A DNA stretch of 35,657 nucleotides from Deltaproteobacteria bacterium (GCA_005879535.1 VBKI01000088.1:1-35657), one strand, 5' to 3'. Positions 19,348 through 28,448 are shown, counted from the first letter of the stretch. Notes: a model not told the origin generated them from the sequence alone. A program made the numbers and translations.

Positions 19348-19401
19348 TTGCCGCGCACCGTGTTGATCGTCGACGACAGCCCTCTCTGGACTGCGGCGTG
19401 A
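19348..19401 (+). pseudogene. 17-codon remnant of a receiver-domain gene (or leader ORF)
   Basis: A TTG at 19348 preceded by GAGGGGG opens a frame encoding MPRTVLIVDDSPLWTAA and then TGA. The first 12 residues read like the start of a CheY-type receiver (hydrophobic strand followed by the acidic pair and Ser). The next gene begins with its own copy of the same motif (HLLLVDDSEAV). The TGA overlaps the GTG start of that gene (GTGA, 19398-19401). The likeliest reading is that a receiver gene lost its body, leaving the ribosome site and first codons, which may now couple translation to the following gene. The MDR-to-che gap (19261-19347) otherwise shows no gene. Confidence 0.5.
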
Positions 19402-20255
19402 GCCTCCCGCACCTGCTCCTCGTCGACGATTCGGAAGCCGTGCTGGCCTTCGAGAAGGCGGCCCTCTCCGGTCACTACGCGCTCAGCACGGCCACGACCG
19501 GACGCGAGGCTCTGGCCAAGGTCCCGCAGATCGCGCCGGCGGCGATCCTCCTCGATCTCTCGATGCCGGAGATGGACGGCGACGAGGTCCTCGCTCACCT
19601 GCAGGACGATCCCGAGTTCCGCCGCATCCCCGTCATCATCGTCACCAGCGAGCGCGTGCGCGCCGAGGCCTGCCTGCGGAACGGCGCCAAGGCGTTCTTG
19701 CCCAAGCCCATCCGCGCCCAGGAGCTGTTGCCGCTCGTCGAGCGCGTGCTCGAGGAAGCGAGGGCGGCGGCGCGCGCCGGCAACGTGGCCGTGCTGTTCG
19801 TGTCGGTGGGCAGGATCGAGGTGGGGCTGCCGCTGGAGAGCGTCCGCAACGTCCTGCACCAGACCGCGACGCGCCCGCTGCCGCTCGGCCCTTCCTATCT
19901 GACGCAGATGTTCGAGCTGCACGGCGAGCCGGTGGCGGTCCTCGACCTGGCCCGGCGGCTCGGCGTCGAGCACGCGCAGCCGTTGATCGAGCGGAAGCTG
20001 GTGGTGGTGGAGCGCGACGGAGTGCGCGTCGCGCTCTGCGTGGACGACGTGCGCGATCCGGAGGAGCTGGCCGAGGAGGACGTCACGCGGCGCGAGGACC
20101 TGGGCGGATCGCAGCACGGTGCGCTCGGCCATGCGCTGGTGGGCGTGGCGAGGACACCGCGGGGGGCGCTTCCGATCATCGAGCCGCGCGCGCTCATCTC
20201 CCGCGAGCTGCTCCGCAAGCTCGCCTCCGGACTGAGGGCCGAGGCGTCCTCATGA
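19398..20255 (+). CDS. Receiver-CheW fusion protein (CheV-like with reversed domain order)
   Basis: A chemosensory coupling protein with an N-terminal phosphoacceptor. Residues 1 to about 120 are a receiver domain with the acidic pair at D10-D11, phosphoacceptor D53 in AILLDLSMPEMDG, T84 and K103. Residues from about 128 to 280 are a CheW domain (AVLFVSVGRIEVGLPLESVRNVL, cut here to its core, and HGEPVAVLDLARRLG). Classical CheV has CheW first and the receiver second, so the order is reversed. I place the start at GTG 19398, which overlaps the stop of the 17-codon remnant. The gene is the first of a tightly overlapping chemosensory operon. It likely links the receptor array to CheA and may also act as phosphate sink or output in the absence of a separate CheY. 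Confidence 0.85.
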   Translation: MSLPHLLLVDDSEAVLAFEKAALSGHYALSTATTGREALAKVPQIAPAAILLDLSMPEMDGDEVLAHLQDDPEFRRIPVIIVTSERVRAEACLRNGAKAFLPKPIRAQELLPLVERVLEEARAAARAGNVAVLFVSVGRIEVGLPLESVRNVLHQTATRPLPLGPSYLTQMFELHGEPVAVLDLARRLGVEHAQPLIERKLVVVERDGVRVALCVDDVRDPEELAEEDVTRREDLGGSQHGALGHALVGVARTPRGALPIIEPRALISRELLRKLASGLRAEASS

Positions 20256-21427
20256 GGCGCTACGACGATCACGCGCTCGACCAGCTGATCGCGTTCGCCG
20301 CCGAGTGGACGGGATTTTCCCGCGACGCGATCCTGCCCGATGCGGTCCGCCGGGCGGCGGCGGGCCTCGGTGCGCCTGAGGAAGTGCTCCAGCGCGCCGC
20401 CGCGCGCGAAACGGCGGTGGTGCACGCCCTCTGCCAGGCGGTCTCGGTCGGCGAGACGTTCTTCTTCCGCCACCCGGAACACTTCCGCTGGATCGCCTCC
20501 AGCCTGCTGCCGGAGCTGCTGGACGGCGGTCGGCGGTCGATCGACGCCTGGAGCGCGGGGTGCGCCACCGGCGAGGAGGCCTACTCGATCGCGGCGTGCC
20601 TGCTCGATCTGCTGCCCTGGCCGAGGACCGTCTCCGTCGAGGTGCTGGGAACCGATCTCCTCGAGCGCAACCTGGTGGTGGCGCGCACCGGCGAGTACGG
20701 CGCCTGGTCGCGGCGGCCTTCCGGGCCGGTCCTGCATCCCGTCTTCAGCGACGCAGGAAACGGCCGCGTCCGGATCGACGAGGCCATCCGGTCGGCGACG
20801 CACTTCGCCGAACACAACCTGCTCGACGACCCTCCAGGCCGGTTCGATCTGATCCTGTGCCGCAACGTCCTGGTGTACTTCTCGCGGGAGGCCGCGCGCA
20901 GCGTCGTGCGGCACCTCGCGCGCGCGGTAGCCCCGGGCGGCGCCGTGCTCTTCGGATCGATGGACATCTCCGAGCCGCCACCGGGGTTGGTGCGGACGGG
21001 TCCCGCAGAGCTGCAGGTCTACCGCCGACCCGAGGGCAGTCCGGCGGCAAAGGCTCCTGCGGCGCCTCGTCCCCCGCCGCCTGACCCCGCGCCGTATGTC
21101 CCGCTCGTGCGACCGCCGGAGCCGGTGGCGCTGCACCTGCGGGCTCTGGTCCACATCGAGCGGGGCGAAAAGAAGCGCGCCGAGAAGGAGCTGACCGACC
21201 TGGCCCGGCAAATCCCCGACTACGTCCCGGGCATCCTCGAGCGGGCGCTGCTTCACGTTCGCATGGGCGAAAGGAGCGCCGCCACGGCGCTGATGCGCGA
21301 AGTGCTGAAGAAGATCGACAAGCTGCCGGCGGACGAAGTCCTGGCCGGGCCTGAGCCTTTGCCGGTGAGCTTCTACAGGGATTCCGCGCAGACGTACCTG
21401 CGCTCGGCGCGCGGAGGGCTGGAATGA
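20252..21427 (+). CDS. cheR: Chemoreceptor methyltransferase CheR with C-terminal helical repeats
   Basis: An S-adenosylmethionine-dependent methyltransferase that methylates glutamates on the chemoreceptor. It has 391 residues. A small helical N-terminal domain leads to VSVGETFFFRHPEHFRW, then the SAM-binding region (SIDAWSAGCATGEEAYSIA, near residue 95), and FDLILCRNVLVYFSRE near 203. The catalytic domain ends near 260. A Pro/Ala-rich linker (about 265-290) leads to a C-terminal segment of TPR-like helices (ALVHIERGEKKRAEKELTDL and ALLHVRMGERSAATALMREV), often used to recruit CheR to partners. The ATG overlaps the preceding stop (ATGA at 20252-20255) and its own stop overlaps the cheW start, so the operon is translationally coupled. 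Confidence 0.95.
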   Translation: MRRYDDHALDQLIAFAAEWTGFSRDAILPDAVRRAAAGLGAPEEVLQRAAARETAVVHALCQAVSVGETFFFRHPEHFRWIASSLLPELLDGGRRSIDAWSAGCATGEEAYSIAACLLDLLPWPRTVSVEVLGTDLLERNLVVARTGEYGAWSRRPSGPVLHPVFSDAGNGRVRIDEAIRSATHFAEHNLLDDPPGRFDLILCRNVLVYFSREAARSVVRHLARAVAPGGAVLFGSMDISEPPPGLVRTGPAELQVYRRPEGSPAAKAPAAPRPPPPDPAPYVPLVRPPEPVALHLRALVHIERGEKKRAEKELTDLARQIPDYVPGILERALLHVRMGERSAATALMREVLKKIDKLPADEVLAGPEPLPVSFYRDSAQTYLRSARGGLE

Positions 21428-21960
21428 AGCTGCAGCCGCGCGAGCCGAACGACGTCGCGCCCGAGCTGAACGAGCTGCTCGTCCGGCGGGCCGAGCGCGT
21501 CCGGCAGAAGGCGTCCGAGGTCGACGAGGAAAACGTCCTCTGGGTCGCCGAGTTTCCCATCGGAGAGGAGACGTACGCGCTTCCCCTGCAGACGCTGCGC
21601 GCCGCGGTGCCACTGAAGATGGTCACCGCGGTGCCGCTTTCGCCCCCGCACGTGATCGGAATCCTGCGGTTCCAGGGGCAGATCGTCACGGCGCTCTCGC
21701 TGGCGTCGCTGCTGGGCGGCCGGGGATGGCGCGAGGACCCTGCGGTCCTCCTCGTGGTCGATCCGGGATTCGGGCGCCTGATCGCCCTCGACTGCGAGCG
21801 CATTCCCAAGCCGACGGGGCTGCCGCACGCCTTGGTCGAAGAAGCCCGAGCGCGTTCGACCGGTGCCGCCTGCGAGATCACCCTGCCCGGCACACGGCAG
21901 GTGCACCTGCTCGATCTGTTGCGGCTGATGGACCGCCGTCACGGCCAGGACAAGCGCTGA
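21424..21960 (+). CDS. cheW: CheW adaptor protein
   Basis: A scaffold protein joining the chemoreceptor to CheA, 178 residues. After an N-terminal extension of about 40 residues with charged helix character (LNELLVRRAERVRQKASEV), the CheW beta-barrel begins (LWVAEFPIGEETYALPLQTL). It contains the conserved PPHVIGILRFQGQIVTALSL near residue 80, and then the second subdomain to the C-terminus. The ATG overlaps the cheR stop, and its own TGA overlaps the cheA ATG by one base (TGATG). It is the second CheW-type domain in the operon after the Rec-CheW protein, and a third CheW-like domain sits in CheA. Confidence 0.93.
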   Translation: MKLQPREPNDVAPELNELLVRRAERVRQKASEVDEENVLWVAEFPIGEETYALPLQTLRAAVPLKMVTAVPLSPPHVIGILRFQGQIVTALSLASLLGGRGWREDPAVLLVVDPGFGRLIALDCERIPKPTGLPHALVEEARARSTGAACEITLPGTRQVHLLDLLRLMDRRHGQDKR

Positions 21961-24077
21961 TGGATCCGTTGCTCGAACAGCTGCTCGCCGGATTCGTCGA
22001 CGAGGCGCAGGAGATCTACGACCGCGTCACGCGCAGCCTGATGGAGCTGGAGAAATCTCCGGCGCAGGGCCCCAGCTTCGACGAGCTGGCGCGCGGGCTT
22101 CACACGCTGAAGGGCAGCTCGGCCACGCTCGGGCTCGAGGAGCTGGCCGACTTCGCCCACCGCATGGAGGACGTGGTCCTTCCCCTGCGTGGCTCGGCGC
22201 AGCCGCTGCCGGGACCGCTGGCCGACGCGATCCTCAAGTCGCTCGACTGCTGGATGGCGCGGCTCCGCGCGACGGCGGCGAAGGCCGACCTTCCCGACCT
22301 CGCCGCGAGCCATGCGCTGCTCGCGGCAGTGAAGCCCGCGGCGCCGGCGAAGGCTGCCGCGAAGCCTGCGGAGCCTTCCGCGAAGCCTGCCGAGGTGGCC
22401 GTCGATCTTCCCCCCGCGGCCGCCGCGAACGACGACACGCAGACGGACAGCTGGCGCGTCAGCACCCGGCAGGTCATCGCGCTGCTCCACGAAGTGGAAA
22501 GGCTCCGCGAGGTGCGCCTGCGCCTGGACGAGCGCCGCCGCGACCTGGAGAAGGCCGTCCTCCAGCTGGATCGGCTCGGGATCCAGGCGGAGACGGCGGA
22601 AGCGCGCGCGGTCCTGCTCGGTGTTCGGCGCGCGCTGGGCGGCGACGGCGAGGAAGCGGCGGACATCGTCGCTTCGATGGAAGACGGCCTCAAGGCCATC
22701 TCCACCATGCCGGTGCGGACGGTCATCGATCCCCTGCGCCGCGCCGTGCGCGATCTCTGCAAGGCCACCGGAAAGCAGGCGAAGCTGTCCGTGGTCGGCG
22801 CGGAAGTCTCGCTCGATCGCCGCGCGCTCGAGCAGCTCCGCGGCCCCCTCGTGCACCTCGTGCGCAACGCCGTCGACCATGGCCTGGAAATGCCCGATGT
22901 GCGCGAAGCGCGCGGCAAGCATCCCGAAGGCGCTCTCACCATCCGCGTCGAGCAACAGGGCAACATGCTCTTCATCGAGGTGGCGGACGACGGCGCTGGA
23001 CTCGATCTGGAACAGATCCGCGAGGCGGCGCTGCGCCGCGCCCTGGTGCCTCCCCAGGAGCTGGCGAACTTGTCGACCCAGCAGCTCCACCAGCTCGTCT
23101 TCCGGCCGGGCTTCTCGACCAAGACCGAGGCGACGGAGTACTCGGGGCGCGGAGTCGGCCTGGACGTGGTGCGCAACCAGATCCAGGCGCTGCAAGGGCA
23201 CGTCGAGGTGCAGAGCGTCGCCGGACAAGGGGCGCGCTTCGTCCTCACCCTCCCCGCCGACCTGGGCAGCTCGCCGGTCCTCGTCGTCCGCTGCGGCGAG
23301 CACCAACTGGGGATTCCGATGGCGGCGGTGGAATCGTCGCGCGCCGCCCGCGGCGGCGATTTGCGGGTCGGACGTTCCCGGGTGCAGCTCGACCATCGCG
23401 AGCAGCTGATCCCGGTGCAGGATCTGGGCGCGCTGGTCGGCCTCCGTCAGCCGGAAGTTCCTGCCGACGGACAGCCCCTGCTCATCCTGCAGTCGCAGGG
23501 CCGCAGGCTGGCGCTCAGCGTCGACGAAGTGCTGGGGGACCGCGAGCTGGTGATTCGTCCCTTGCCGGTCGAGGTGCGCGATCTGGCGGCCTGGCAAGGA
23601 GCGGCGACGCTCGCTCGCGGGGAGCTGGTGCTCATCCTGCGGCCGGACTTCCTGGTCAGCTCCGATCGCCGCGCCGAGTCCGGCCTCGGGGGCACTCGCC
23701 GTGCGTTGGTGGTCGACGACTCGCTCACCGCGCGAGCGCTGCACCGCACCGCGCTGGAGACGGGCGGTTACCTCGTGCACACCGCCTCCAACGGCCGGCA
23801 GGCCCTCGAGCAGCTCCGGCACAGCGCCTACGACGTCATGGTCTGCGACATCGGCATGGACGAGATGGACGGATACGAGCTGACCGCCGCCATCCGGCAG
23901 CGGACGGAGACCGACTCGATGCCCATCCTGCTCGTCTCCGCGCGGGACTCGGACACCGACCGGCAGCGCGGCACTGCGGTGGGCGCCGACGGGTTCCTCA
24001 CCAAGAAGGACTGCGTCTCCGGCAGGCTCCTCTCCGAGGTTGGCGCGGTGATCGCGCGCCGCAAGGGGGCCGCGTGA
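21960..24077 (+). CDS. cheA: Hybrid chemotaxis histidine kinase CheA-Rec
   Basis: A chemosensory histidine kinase of 705 residues with a fused receiver. HPt domain: H48 in GLHTLKGSSATLGLEELA is the phosphorylation site. An Ala/Pro/Lys-rich linker follows at about 125-160. There is no obvious P2 domain. Dimerisation helices come next, then the HATPase with the N box (PLVHLVRNAVDHGLE), G1 (VADDGAGLD) and G2 (YSGRGVGLDVVRNQI). A CheW-like domain begins near 435 (VLVVRCGEHQLGIPMAAVE). From about 580 a receiver follows (RRALVVDDSLTARAL) with phosphoacceptor D630 in VMVCDIGMDEMDG. The ATG at 21960 overlaps the cheW stop; in-frame codons upstream lie within cheW and are not used. The attached receiver may serve as phosphate sink or output. 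Confidence 0.95.
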   Translation: MDPLLEQLLAGFVDEAQEIYDRVTRSLMELEKSPAQGPSFDELARGLHTLKGSSATLGLEELADFAHRMEDVVLPLRGSAQPLPGPLADAILKSLDCWMARLRATAAKADLPDLAASHALLAAVKPAAPAKAAAKPAEPSAKPAEVAVDLPPAAAANDDTQTDSWRVSTRQVIALLHEVERLREVRLRLDERRRDLEKAVLQLDRLGIQAETAEARAVLLGVRRALGGDGEEAADIVASMEDGLKAISTMPVRTVIDPLRRAVRDLCKATGKQAKLSVVGAEVSLDRRALEQLRGPLVHLVRNAVDHGLEMPDVREARGKHPEGALTIRVEQQGNMLFIEVADDGAGLDLEQIREAALRRALVPPQELANLSTQQLHQLVFRPGFSTKTEATEYSGRGVGLDVVRNQIQALQGHVEVQSVAGQGARFVLTLPADLGSSPVLVVRCGEHQLGIPMAAVESSRAARGGDLRVGRSRVQLDHREQLIPVQDLGALVGLRQPEVPADGQPLLILQSQGRRLALSVDEVLGDRELVIRPLPVEVRDLAAWQGAATLARGELVLILRPDFLVSSDRRAESGLGGTRRALVVDDSLTARALHRTALETGGYLVHTASNGRQALEQLRHSAYDVMVCDIGMDEMDGYELTAAIRQRTETDSMPILLVSARDSDTDRQRGTAVGADGFLTKKDCVSGRLLSEVGAVIARRKGAA

Positions 24078-25105
24078 CCGCCCGGCCCATTCGCGTGCTG
24101 GTGGCCGACGATTCCACCACCCTGCGCACCGCCCTCTGCGCGCTGCTCGCCGAGGACCCCCACCTCGCCATCGTGGGGCAGGCCGCCGACGGCGTCGAGG
24201 CGGTGGAGAAGGCGCGCGCCCTGCGGCCCGACGTGATCACCATGGACGTCAACATGCCGCGCCTGGACGGCCTCGGCGCCACTGCCGCGATCATGGCGGA
24301 AGCACCCGCGCGCGTCCTCGTCATCAGCTCGGTGCGGCAGCATCGCCAGCTCGAGCTCTCCTTCAAGGCGATGGCCGCCGGCGCTCTCGAGCTGATCGCC
24401 AAGCCGGAAGGCGGCCCGGACGAGATGCGCCGCTGGGCCCGCAGGGTGGCGGAGTCCGTCCGGCTGATGGCGGAGGTTCCGGTCGTCCGCCGCCACCGCG
24501 TGAACCGGATCGCCGCGCGCCCGGCCCTGACCCACGGCACGCAGGTGGATGTCGTCGGCATCGTCGCGTCCACGGGCGGCCCGCCGGCCTTCGCGTACGT
24601 GCTCGGATCGCTGCCGCGCGATCTCCCCGTTCCCCTGCTGCTTGCGCAGCACATCGCCCAGGGGTTCACCGGCGGCCTCGTCCGCTGGTTCGGCAGCGTG
24701 TGCAATCTCCGCGTGATCGTCGGCCGCGACGGCGATCTGCCGCTGCCGGGTTCGGTATACCTGGCACCCGATGGTTGCGACCTCGAGCTGGACCGGGAGG
24801 GACACCTGCGCACGCCGCGCTCCAGCGGCCTGCATTGCCCGTCCGGCAACAAGCTGCTCGCCTCGCTCGCGCGCGCGTACGGCGATCGTGCCGCGGGATT
24901 CGTGCTCACCGGGATGGGCGACGACGGCGCGCAGGGCCTGCTCGAGCTGAAGCGGGCCGGGGGCGCCACGTACGCCCAGGACGAGCAGACGTCGATCGTC
25001 TTCGGCATGCCGCACGCGGCTCACGCCTGCGGCGCGGCGCGGGCGCTGCTGGCGCTGGAAAGCATCGCACCGGCGATTCTCGAGCTTTGTAAACGAGGGA
25101 GATAA
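24074..25105 (+). CDS. cheB: Chemoreceptor methylesterase/deamidase CheB
   Basis: The response-regulator methylesterase that removes methyl groups from the receptor and opposes CheR. It has 343 residues. In the receiver, D12-D13 form the acidic pair, D58 in [14 protein letters not shown] is the phosphoacceptor and K110 is conserved. The C-terminal esterase has the full triad: S166 in [10 protein letters not shown]193 in [13 protein letters not shown], and D284 in [10 protein letters not shown]. The start is GTG 24074, overlapping the cheA stop (GTGA). The usual linker motif between the domains is short. Together with CheR it shows that this pathway adapts by receptor methylation. Confidence 0.96.
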   Translation: MTARPIRVLVADDSTTLRTALCALLAEDPHLAIVGQAADGVEAVEKARALRPDVITMDVNMPRLDGLGATAAIMAEAPARVLVISSVRQHRQLELSFKAMAAGALELIAKPEGGPDEMRRWARRVAESVRLMAEVPVVRRHRVNRIAARPALTHGTQVDVVGIVASTGGPPAFAYVLGSLPRDLPVPLLLAQHIAQGFTGGLVRWFGSVCNLRVIVGRDGDLPLPGSVYLAPDGCDLELDREGHLRTPRSSGLHCPSGNKLLASLARAYGDRAAGFVLTGMGDDGAQGLLELKRAGGATYAQDEQTSIVFGMPHAAHACGAARALLALESIAPAILELCKRGR

Positions 25106-25106
25106 C

Positions 25107-26645
25107 GTGAAACCGGACTTCAGGGCATTGCGCCGTGGTTGGCCGCTGCAGATCAAGGTCTCGGCGCTCGTCGTCGCGGCACTCGCCTCTCTCGCCTTCG
25201 CGACCGGACTGAGCAACTACCTGTACTTCCGCAGTGTCCTCAAGCAGGAGGCAACCGCGCGGGGAAAGGCCATCTCCGCCACCCTCGCCTCGGCGCTGGT
25301 GGAGATGCCCGACAGCGCTGTCGGCGCGACCATCGCCTCGGTGAAGAAGGACGCGAGCCTGGCGTACGTCGAGGTCGTGGGCCCGAACGGAAGCCTGATC
25401 GCGCACACCTTCGAAGGAAAGCCGCCTCAGCAGAATGCGTCGGTGCTCAAGGAGTCGGAGCGGATCCAGGACGTGATCCTCGACGGCATCCCTTACATCG
25501 ACGTGCCCGCGCCGGTGATCACCGGTGCGACCGTCCACGTCGGCCTCGATCCCGCCGGCGGCAACGCCATGGTGCTGCAGGCGCAGAAGCTGCTCGTGGC
25601 AATCACGCTCGCGGCGCTGGTGCTCGCCGCCTTCGTCGCCCTCGCGCTGGTGGCGCGATTCGTGGCGCCCTTGCGCAGGTTGACGCAGGCCGCGAAGCGG
25701 ATCGCCGACGGCGATCTGACGCAGGCGATCCAGGTCACCGCCCGGGACGAGGTGGGCGAGCTCGCCGAGGCGTTCGTCCAGATGGTGGAAAAGATGAAGG
25801 AGGTGCTCCGCGCCCTGCAGGAGTCGGTACAACTTCTCACCAACGCCGGTGGCGAGCTGAGCCAGAGCACCAACGATCAGAGCCAGACCATCACGCGGCA
25901 GGCCACCGCATTGCAGGAGACGCAGGTCACCGCCCAGGAGATCAAGCAGACCTCGCTGCTCGCGGCGCAGAAGGCGGAGACGGTGCTCAAGCTGACCGAG
26001 AAGGCGGATCAGGTCTCCTCCGAGGGAGAGGCGGCCATCGAGCAGTCGCTGGGGGGTCTCACCGAGATCCGGTCGCAGGTGGACGAGATCGCGCAGAAGA
26101 TCTCCCAGCTCTCGGAGCGCACGCAGCAGATCGGCGGCATCACGCAGACCGTGAAGGACCTCGCCGACCAGTCCAACATGCTCGCCCTGAACGCTGCCAT
26201 CGAGGCGGTGCGCTCCGGCGAGCACGGCAAGGGGTTCGCGGTGGTGGCGCGCGAGATCCGGTCGCTGGCCGACCAGTCGATCCAGGCCACCAATCGGGTC
26301 CGCGAGATCCTCGAGGACATCGGCGGCGCCATCCGCGTCGCCGTCAGCATCACCGAGCGCGGATCGCAGAAGATCGAGGGCGGGCTCCTTCAAGTGAAGC
26401 AGTCCGGCGAGAACCTGCGCGAGCTCTCGAACATCGTCAAGGACAACTCCTCGGCGGTCCGGCAGATCGCCGCGGCCGTGTCGCAGCAGAACGCCGGCAT
26501 CACCCAGATCTTCAGCGCGGTCACCGACCAGACGCGGATGATGGACGAGACGATGCGCCGGCTGGAGACCACGACCCAGGCCGCTTCCACCCTGAAGGAG
26601 CTCTCCCAGCGCGTGTCGGAGGTCGTCGGGCAGTTCCGCGTGTAG
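25107..26645 (+). CDS. Methyl-accepting chemotaxis protein
   Basis: The transmembrane chemoreceptor of this pathway, 512 residues. TM1 is about 16-36 and TM2 about 162-186. Between them lies a periplasmic sensor of only about 120 residues ([19 protein letters not shown]), resembling a single PAS/Cache-like fold. HAMP is at about 187-236 ([20 protein letters not shown]). The cytoplasmic coiled coil includes the signalling tip [20 protein letters not shown], matching the receptor consensus. The start is GTG 25107, 1 nt after the cheB stop, with GAGGGAG upstream. The C-terminus lacks a CheR-tethering pentapeptide (it ends VVGQFRV). The ligand is unknown. Being the last gene of the operon, it is the likely cognate receptor. 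Confidence 0.95.
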   Translation: MKPDFRALRRGWPLQIKVSALVVAALASLAFATGLSNYLYFRSVLKQEATARGKAISATLASALVEMPDSAVGATIASVKKDASLAYVEVVGPNGSLIAHTFEGKPPQQNASVLKESERIQDVILDGIPYIDVPAPVITGATVHVGLDPAGGNAMVLQAQKLLVAITLAALVLAAFVALALVARFVAPLRRLTQAAKRIADGDLTQAIQVTARDEVGELAEAFVQMVEKMKEVLRALQESVQLLTNAGGELSQSTNDQSQTITRQATALQETQVTAQEIKQTSLLAAQKAETVLKLTEKADQVSSEGEAAIEQSLGGLTEIRSQVDEIAQKISQLSERTQQIGGITQTVKDLADQSNMLALNAAIEAVRSGEHGKGFAVVAREIRSLADQSIQATNRVREILEDIGGAIRVAVSITERGSQKIEGGLLQVKQSGENLRELSNIVKDNSSAVRQIAAAVSQQNAGITQIFSAVTDQTRMMDETMRRLETTTQAASTLKELSQRVSEVVGQFRV

Positions 26646-26654
26646 CCCCAAGGC

Positions 26655-26680
26655 TGGCCGCAGGTTAGCTTGTGCGGCCA
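26655..26680 (+). promoter_or_regulatory. Perfect inverted repeat ending at the ABC ATPase start codon
   Basis: TGGCCGCA (26655-26662) and TGCGGCCA (26673-26680) are perfect reverse complements separated by 10 nt. The last A of the right arm is the A of the ATG. The element lies in the 34-nt gap between the MCP stop and the ABC ATPase start, and no Shine-Dalgarno sequence is visible there. It could be an operator, or an RNA hairpin that controls translation or ends the che transcript; there is no T-run. Confidence 0.45.
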
Positions 26681-27657
26681 TGATCGAAGTCGATCGGCTG
26701 CGCAAGTGGTACCGCGTCCACCGGAGGGCTCCCGGGTTGGCGGCGGCCCTCCGCTCGCTGTTCCATCGCTCCTATGAGGACGTGAAGGCGGTCGAAGACG
26801 TTTCCTTCTCCATCTCCGCCGGCGAGCGCGTCGGCTTTCTCGGACCGAACGGCGCGGGGAAGACGACAACTCTGAAAGTGCTGTCCGGGCTCCTGCATCC
26901 CACCGAAGGTCGGGTCGCGGTGGCGGGCTTCGTCCCCCGGGAGCGCGCCCGCGGGTTCCTCGAGCAGATCACGCTGGTGATGGGACAGAAGCAGCAGCTT
27001 CTCTGGGACCTGCCGCCTTCCGAAACGTTCCTGCTCAACCGCGCCATCTACGACATTCCCCGCAAGCAGTACGACGCGACCGTGGCCGAGCTCACCGAGC
27101 TTTTGGACCTGGCGCCGCTCTTGGGCAAGCCGACGCGGCAGCTCTCTCTGGGCGAGCGGATGAAGTGCGAGCTGGCCGTCGCGCTGTTGCACCGGCCGAA
27201 GGTCCTGTTCCTCGACGAGCCGACCATCGGCCTCGACGTCTCGATGCAGGCCACCGTGCGCGGCTTCGTGCGGGCTTACAACGAGCGCTTCGGCGCGACG
27301 GTGTTGCTCACGTCGCACTACATGGAGGACGTGGCCGCGCTCTGCCCGAGGGTGATGGTGATCGACAAGGGGCGGATGATCTACGACGGAGGCCTTTCCG
27401 ATCTGGTGCGCCGCGTGCGTCCGGACAAGCGGATGCTGCTGCGGCTGTCGCGTCCGGTGGAGAGGCGCGATCTGGAAGCGCTGGGGTCCGTGATCGAGCA
27501 CGGGGACGCGCAGGCGATCATCCAGGTCTCGCAGGACGCGCTCCAGCCGGCGGTGGCGCGCGCCCTCTCTTCCTTGCCGCTCACCGACCTCACCGTCGAG
27601 GACCCGCCGCTCGAGGAAGTGATGCGCGATCTCTTCGCGCAGGGGCGCGCTGCATGA
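26680..27657 (+). CDS. ABC-2 type exporter, ATP-binding subunit
   Basis: The ATPase of an ABC exporter, 325 residues. Walker A is GPNGAGKT at 55-62, the signature is LSLGERMK at 155-162, Walker B with the catalytic Glu is VLFLDEPTIGLD from 175, and the H-loop is H213. A 35-residue N-terminal part (YRVHRRAPGLAAALRSLFHR) before the first core strand and a C-terminal domain of about 90 residues are typical of the COG4586-like family. These ATPases pair with two different six-helix permeases, as here. The gene overlaps the first permease by ATGA. Substrate unknown. It begins 34 nt after the chemosensory operon, so read-through from it is possible. Confidence 0.93.
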   Translation: MIEVDRLRKWYRVHRRAPGLAAALRSLFHRSYEDVKAVEDVSFSISAGERVGFLGPNGAGKTTTLKVLSGLLHPTEGRVAVAGFVPRERARGFLEQITLVMGQKQQLLWDLPPSETFLLNRAIYDIPRKQYDATVAELTELLDLAPLLGKPTRQLSLGERMKCELAVALLHRPKVLFLDEPTIGLDVSMQATVRGFVRAYNERFGATVLLTSHYMEDVAALCPRVMVIDKGRMIYDGGLSDLVRRVRPDKRMLLRLSRPVERRDLEALGSVIEHGDAQAIIQVSQDALQPAVARALSSLPLTDLTVEDPPLEEVMRDLFAQGRAA

Positions 27658-28448
27658 CGCGGCTGCTCCGCCTGTATCCGCAGCTCTTGCGCACCGGATT
27701 CGCCGAGGCGGTCGCCTATCGGGCCGAGTTTCTCATCTGGATGTTCTCCACCAACATGCCGCTGGTGATGCTCGCCATCTGGGCGGCGGCGGCGCGGTCG
27801 GGTCCCGTCGGCGGGTACTCGCAGGAAGGCTTCGCCGCCTACTACCTCGCCGCGCTGCTCGTGCGCCTGATGACGGGCGCATGGGTGGTGTGGGAAATGA
27901 CGATGGAGATCCGGCAAGGCACCCTCGCGCTGAGGCTGCTGCGCCCGATCCATCCGCTCCTGCAATGGTCCGCCGACAATCTCGCCGCCATCCCCATGCG
28001 CGGCGTGGTGGCGATCCCGGTGGTGGCCATCCTGCTGTACGTCGCCCGCGGCCAGCTCTCGCACGACTGGTTCTCCTGGGCGCTGCTCTGTCCCGCTCTC
28101 CTCGGCGCCTGGCTCCTCTACTTCCTCGTCCAGGCGATCATCGGGACGCTGGCGTTGCGATTCGAGAGCGCAGCCTCGCTGTTCGACGCCTGGCTCGGGT
28201 TCTCCAACATCCTCTCCGGATACCTGATTCCGCTCGACCTCTTTCCGCGCGCCGTTCGCGAGCTCGCTCTCGTGTTGCCCTTCCGCTTCCAGCTCTCGTT
28301 TCCCGTCGAGCTGATGCTCGGACGCTGGTCGCGGGCGGAGGCGCTCGAGCTGCTCGCCGCGCAGTGGGCGTACGTGGCGCTGTTCCTGGTCTCGACGAGG
28401 GTCGCGTGGCGGTCCGGACTGCGCCACTACGCGGCGTACGGCGGATGA
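27654..28448 (+). CDS. ABC-2 type exporter, permease subunit 1
   Basis: An inner-membrane permease of 264 residues, similar in layout to the COG4587-type ABC-2 proteins. Hydrophobic segments are at about 22-46, 60-80, 112-132, 140-165, 170-195 and 232-250. The loop VVWEMTMEIRQGTLALRLLRPIHPL, where the third helix meets the cytoplasm, is characteristic of this permease family (core shown: IRQGTLALRLLRP). FSNILSGYLIPLDLFP is another family landmark. The ATG overlaps the ATPase stop, and its TGA overlaps the ATG of permease 2, so the three genes form one coupled unit. It presumably dimerises with permease 2. Substrate unknown. Confidence 0.9.
   Translation: MTRLLRLYPQLLRTGFAEAVAYRAEFLIWMFSTNMPLVMLAIWAAAARSGPVGGYSQEGFAAYYLAALLVRLMTGAWVVWEMTMEIRQGTLALRLLRPIHPLLQWSADNLAAIPMRGVVAIPVVAILLYVARGQLSHDWFSWALLCPALLGAWLLYFLVQAIIGTLALRFESAASLFDAWLGFSNILSGYLIPLDLFPRAVRELALVLPFRFQLSFPVELMLGRWSRAEALELLAAQWAYVALFLVSTRVAWRSGLRHYAAYGG

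Noticed and set aside
18660-19397. Extension of the Rec-CheW frame upstream through the oxidoreductase gene
   Set aside because: It is an out-of-frame shadow of the oxidoreductase; receiver similarity begins only at the GTG at 19398.
24906-26705. A 599-codon minus-strand frame opposite the chemoreceptor
   Set aside because: It is rich in Leu, Asp, His and Arg, with no recognisable domain, and mirrors the codon structure of the MCP gene.
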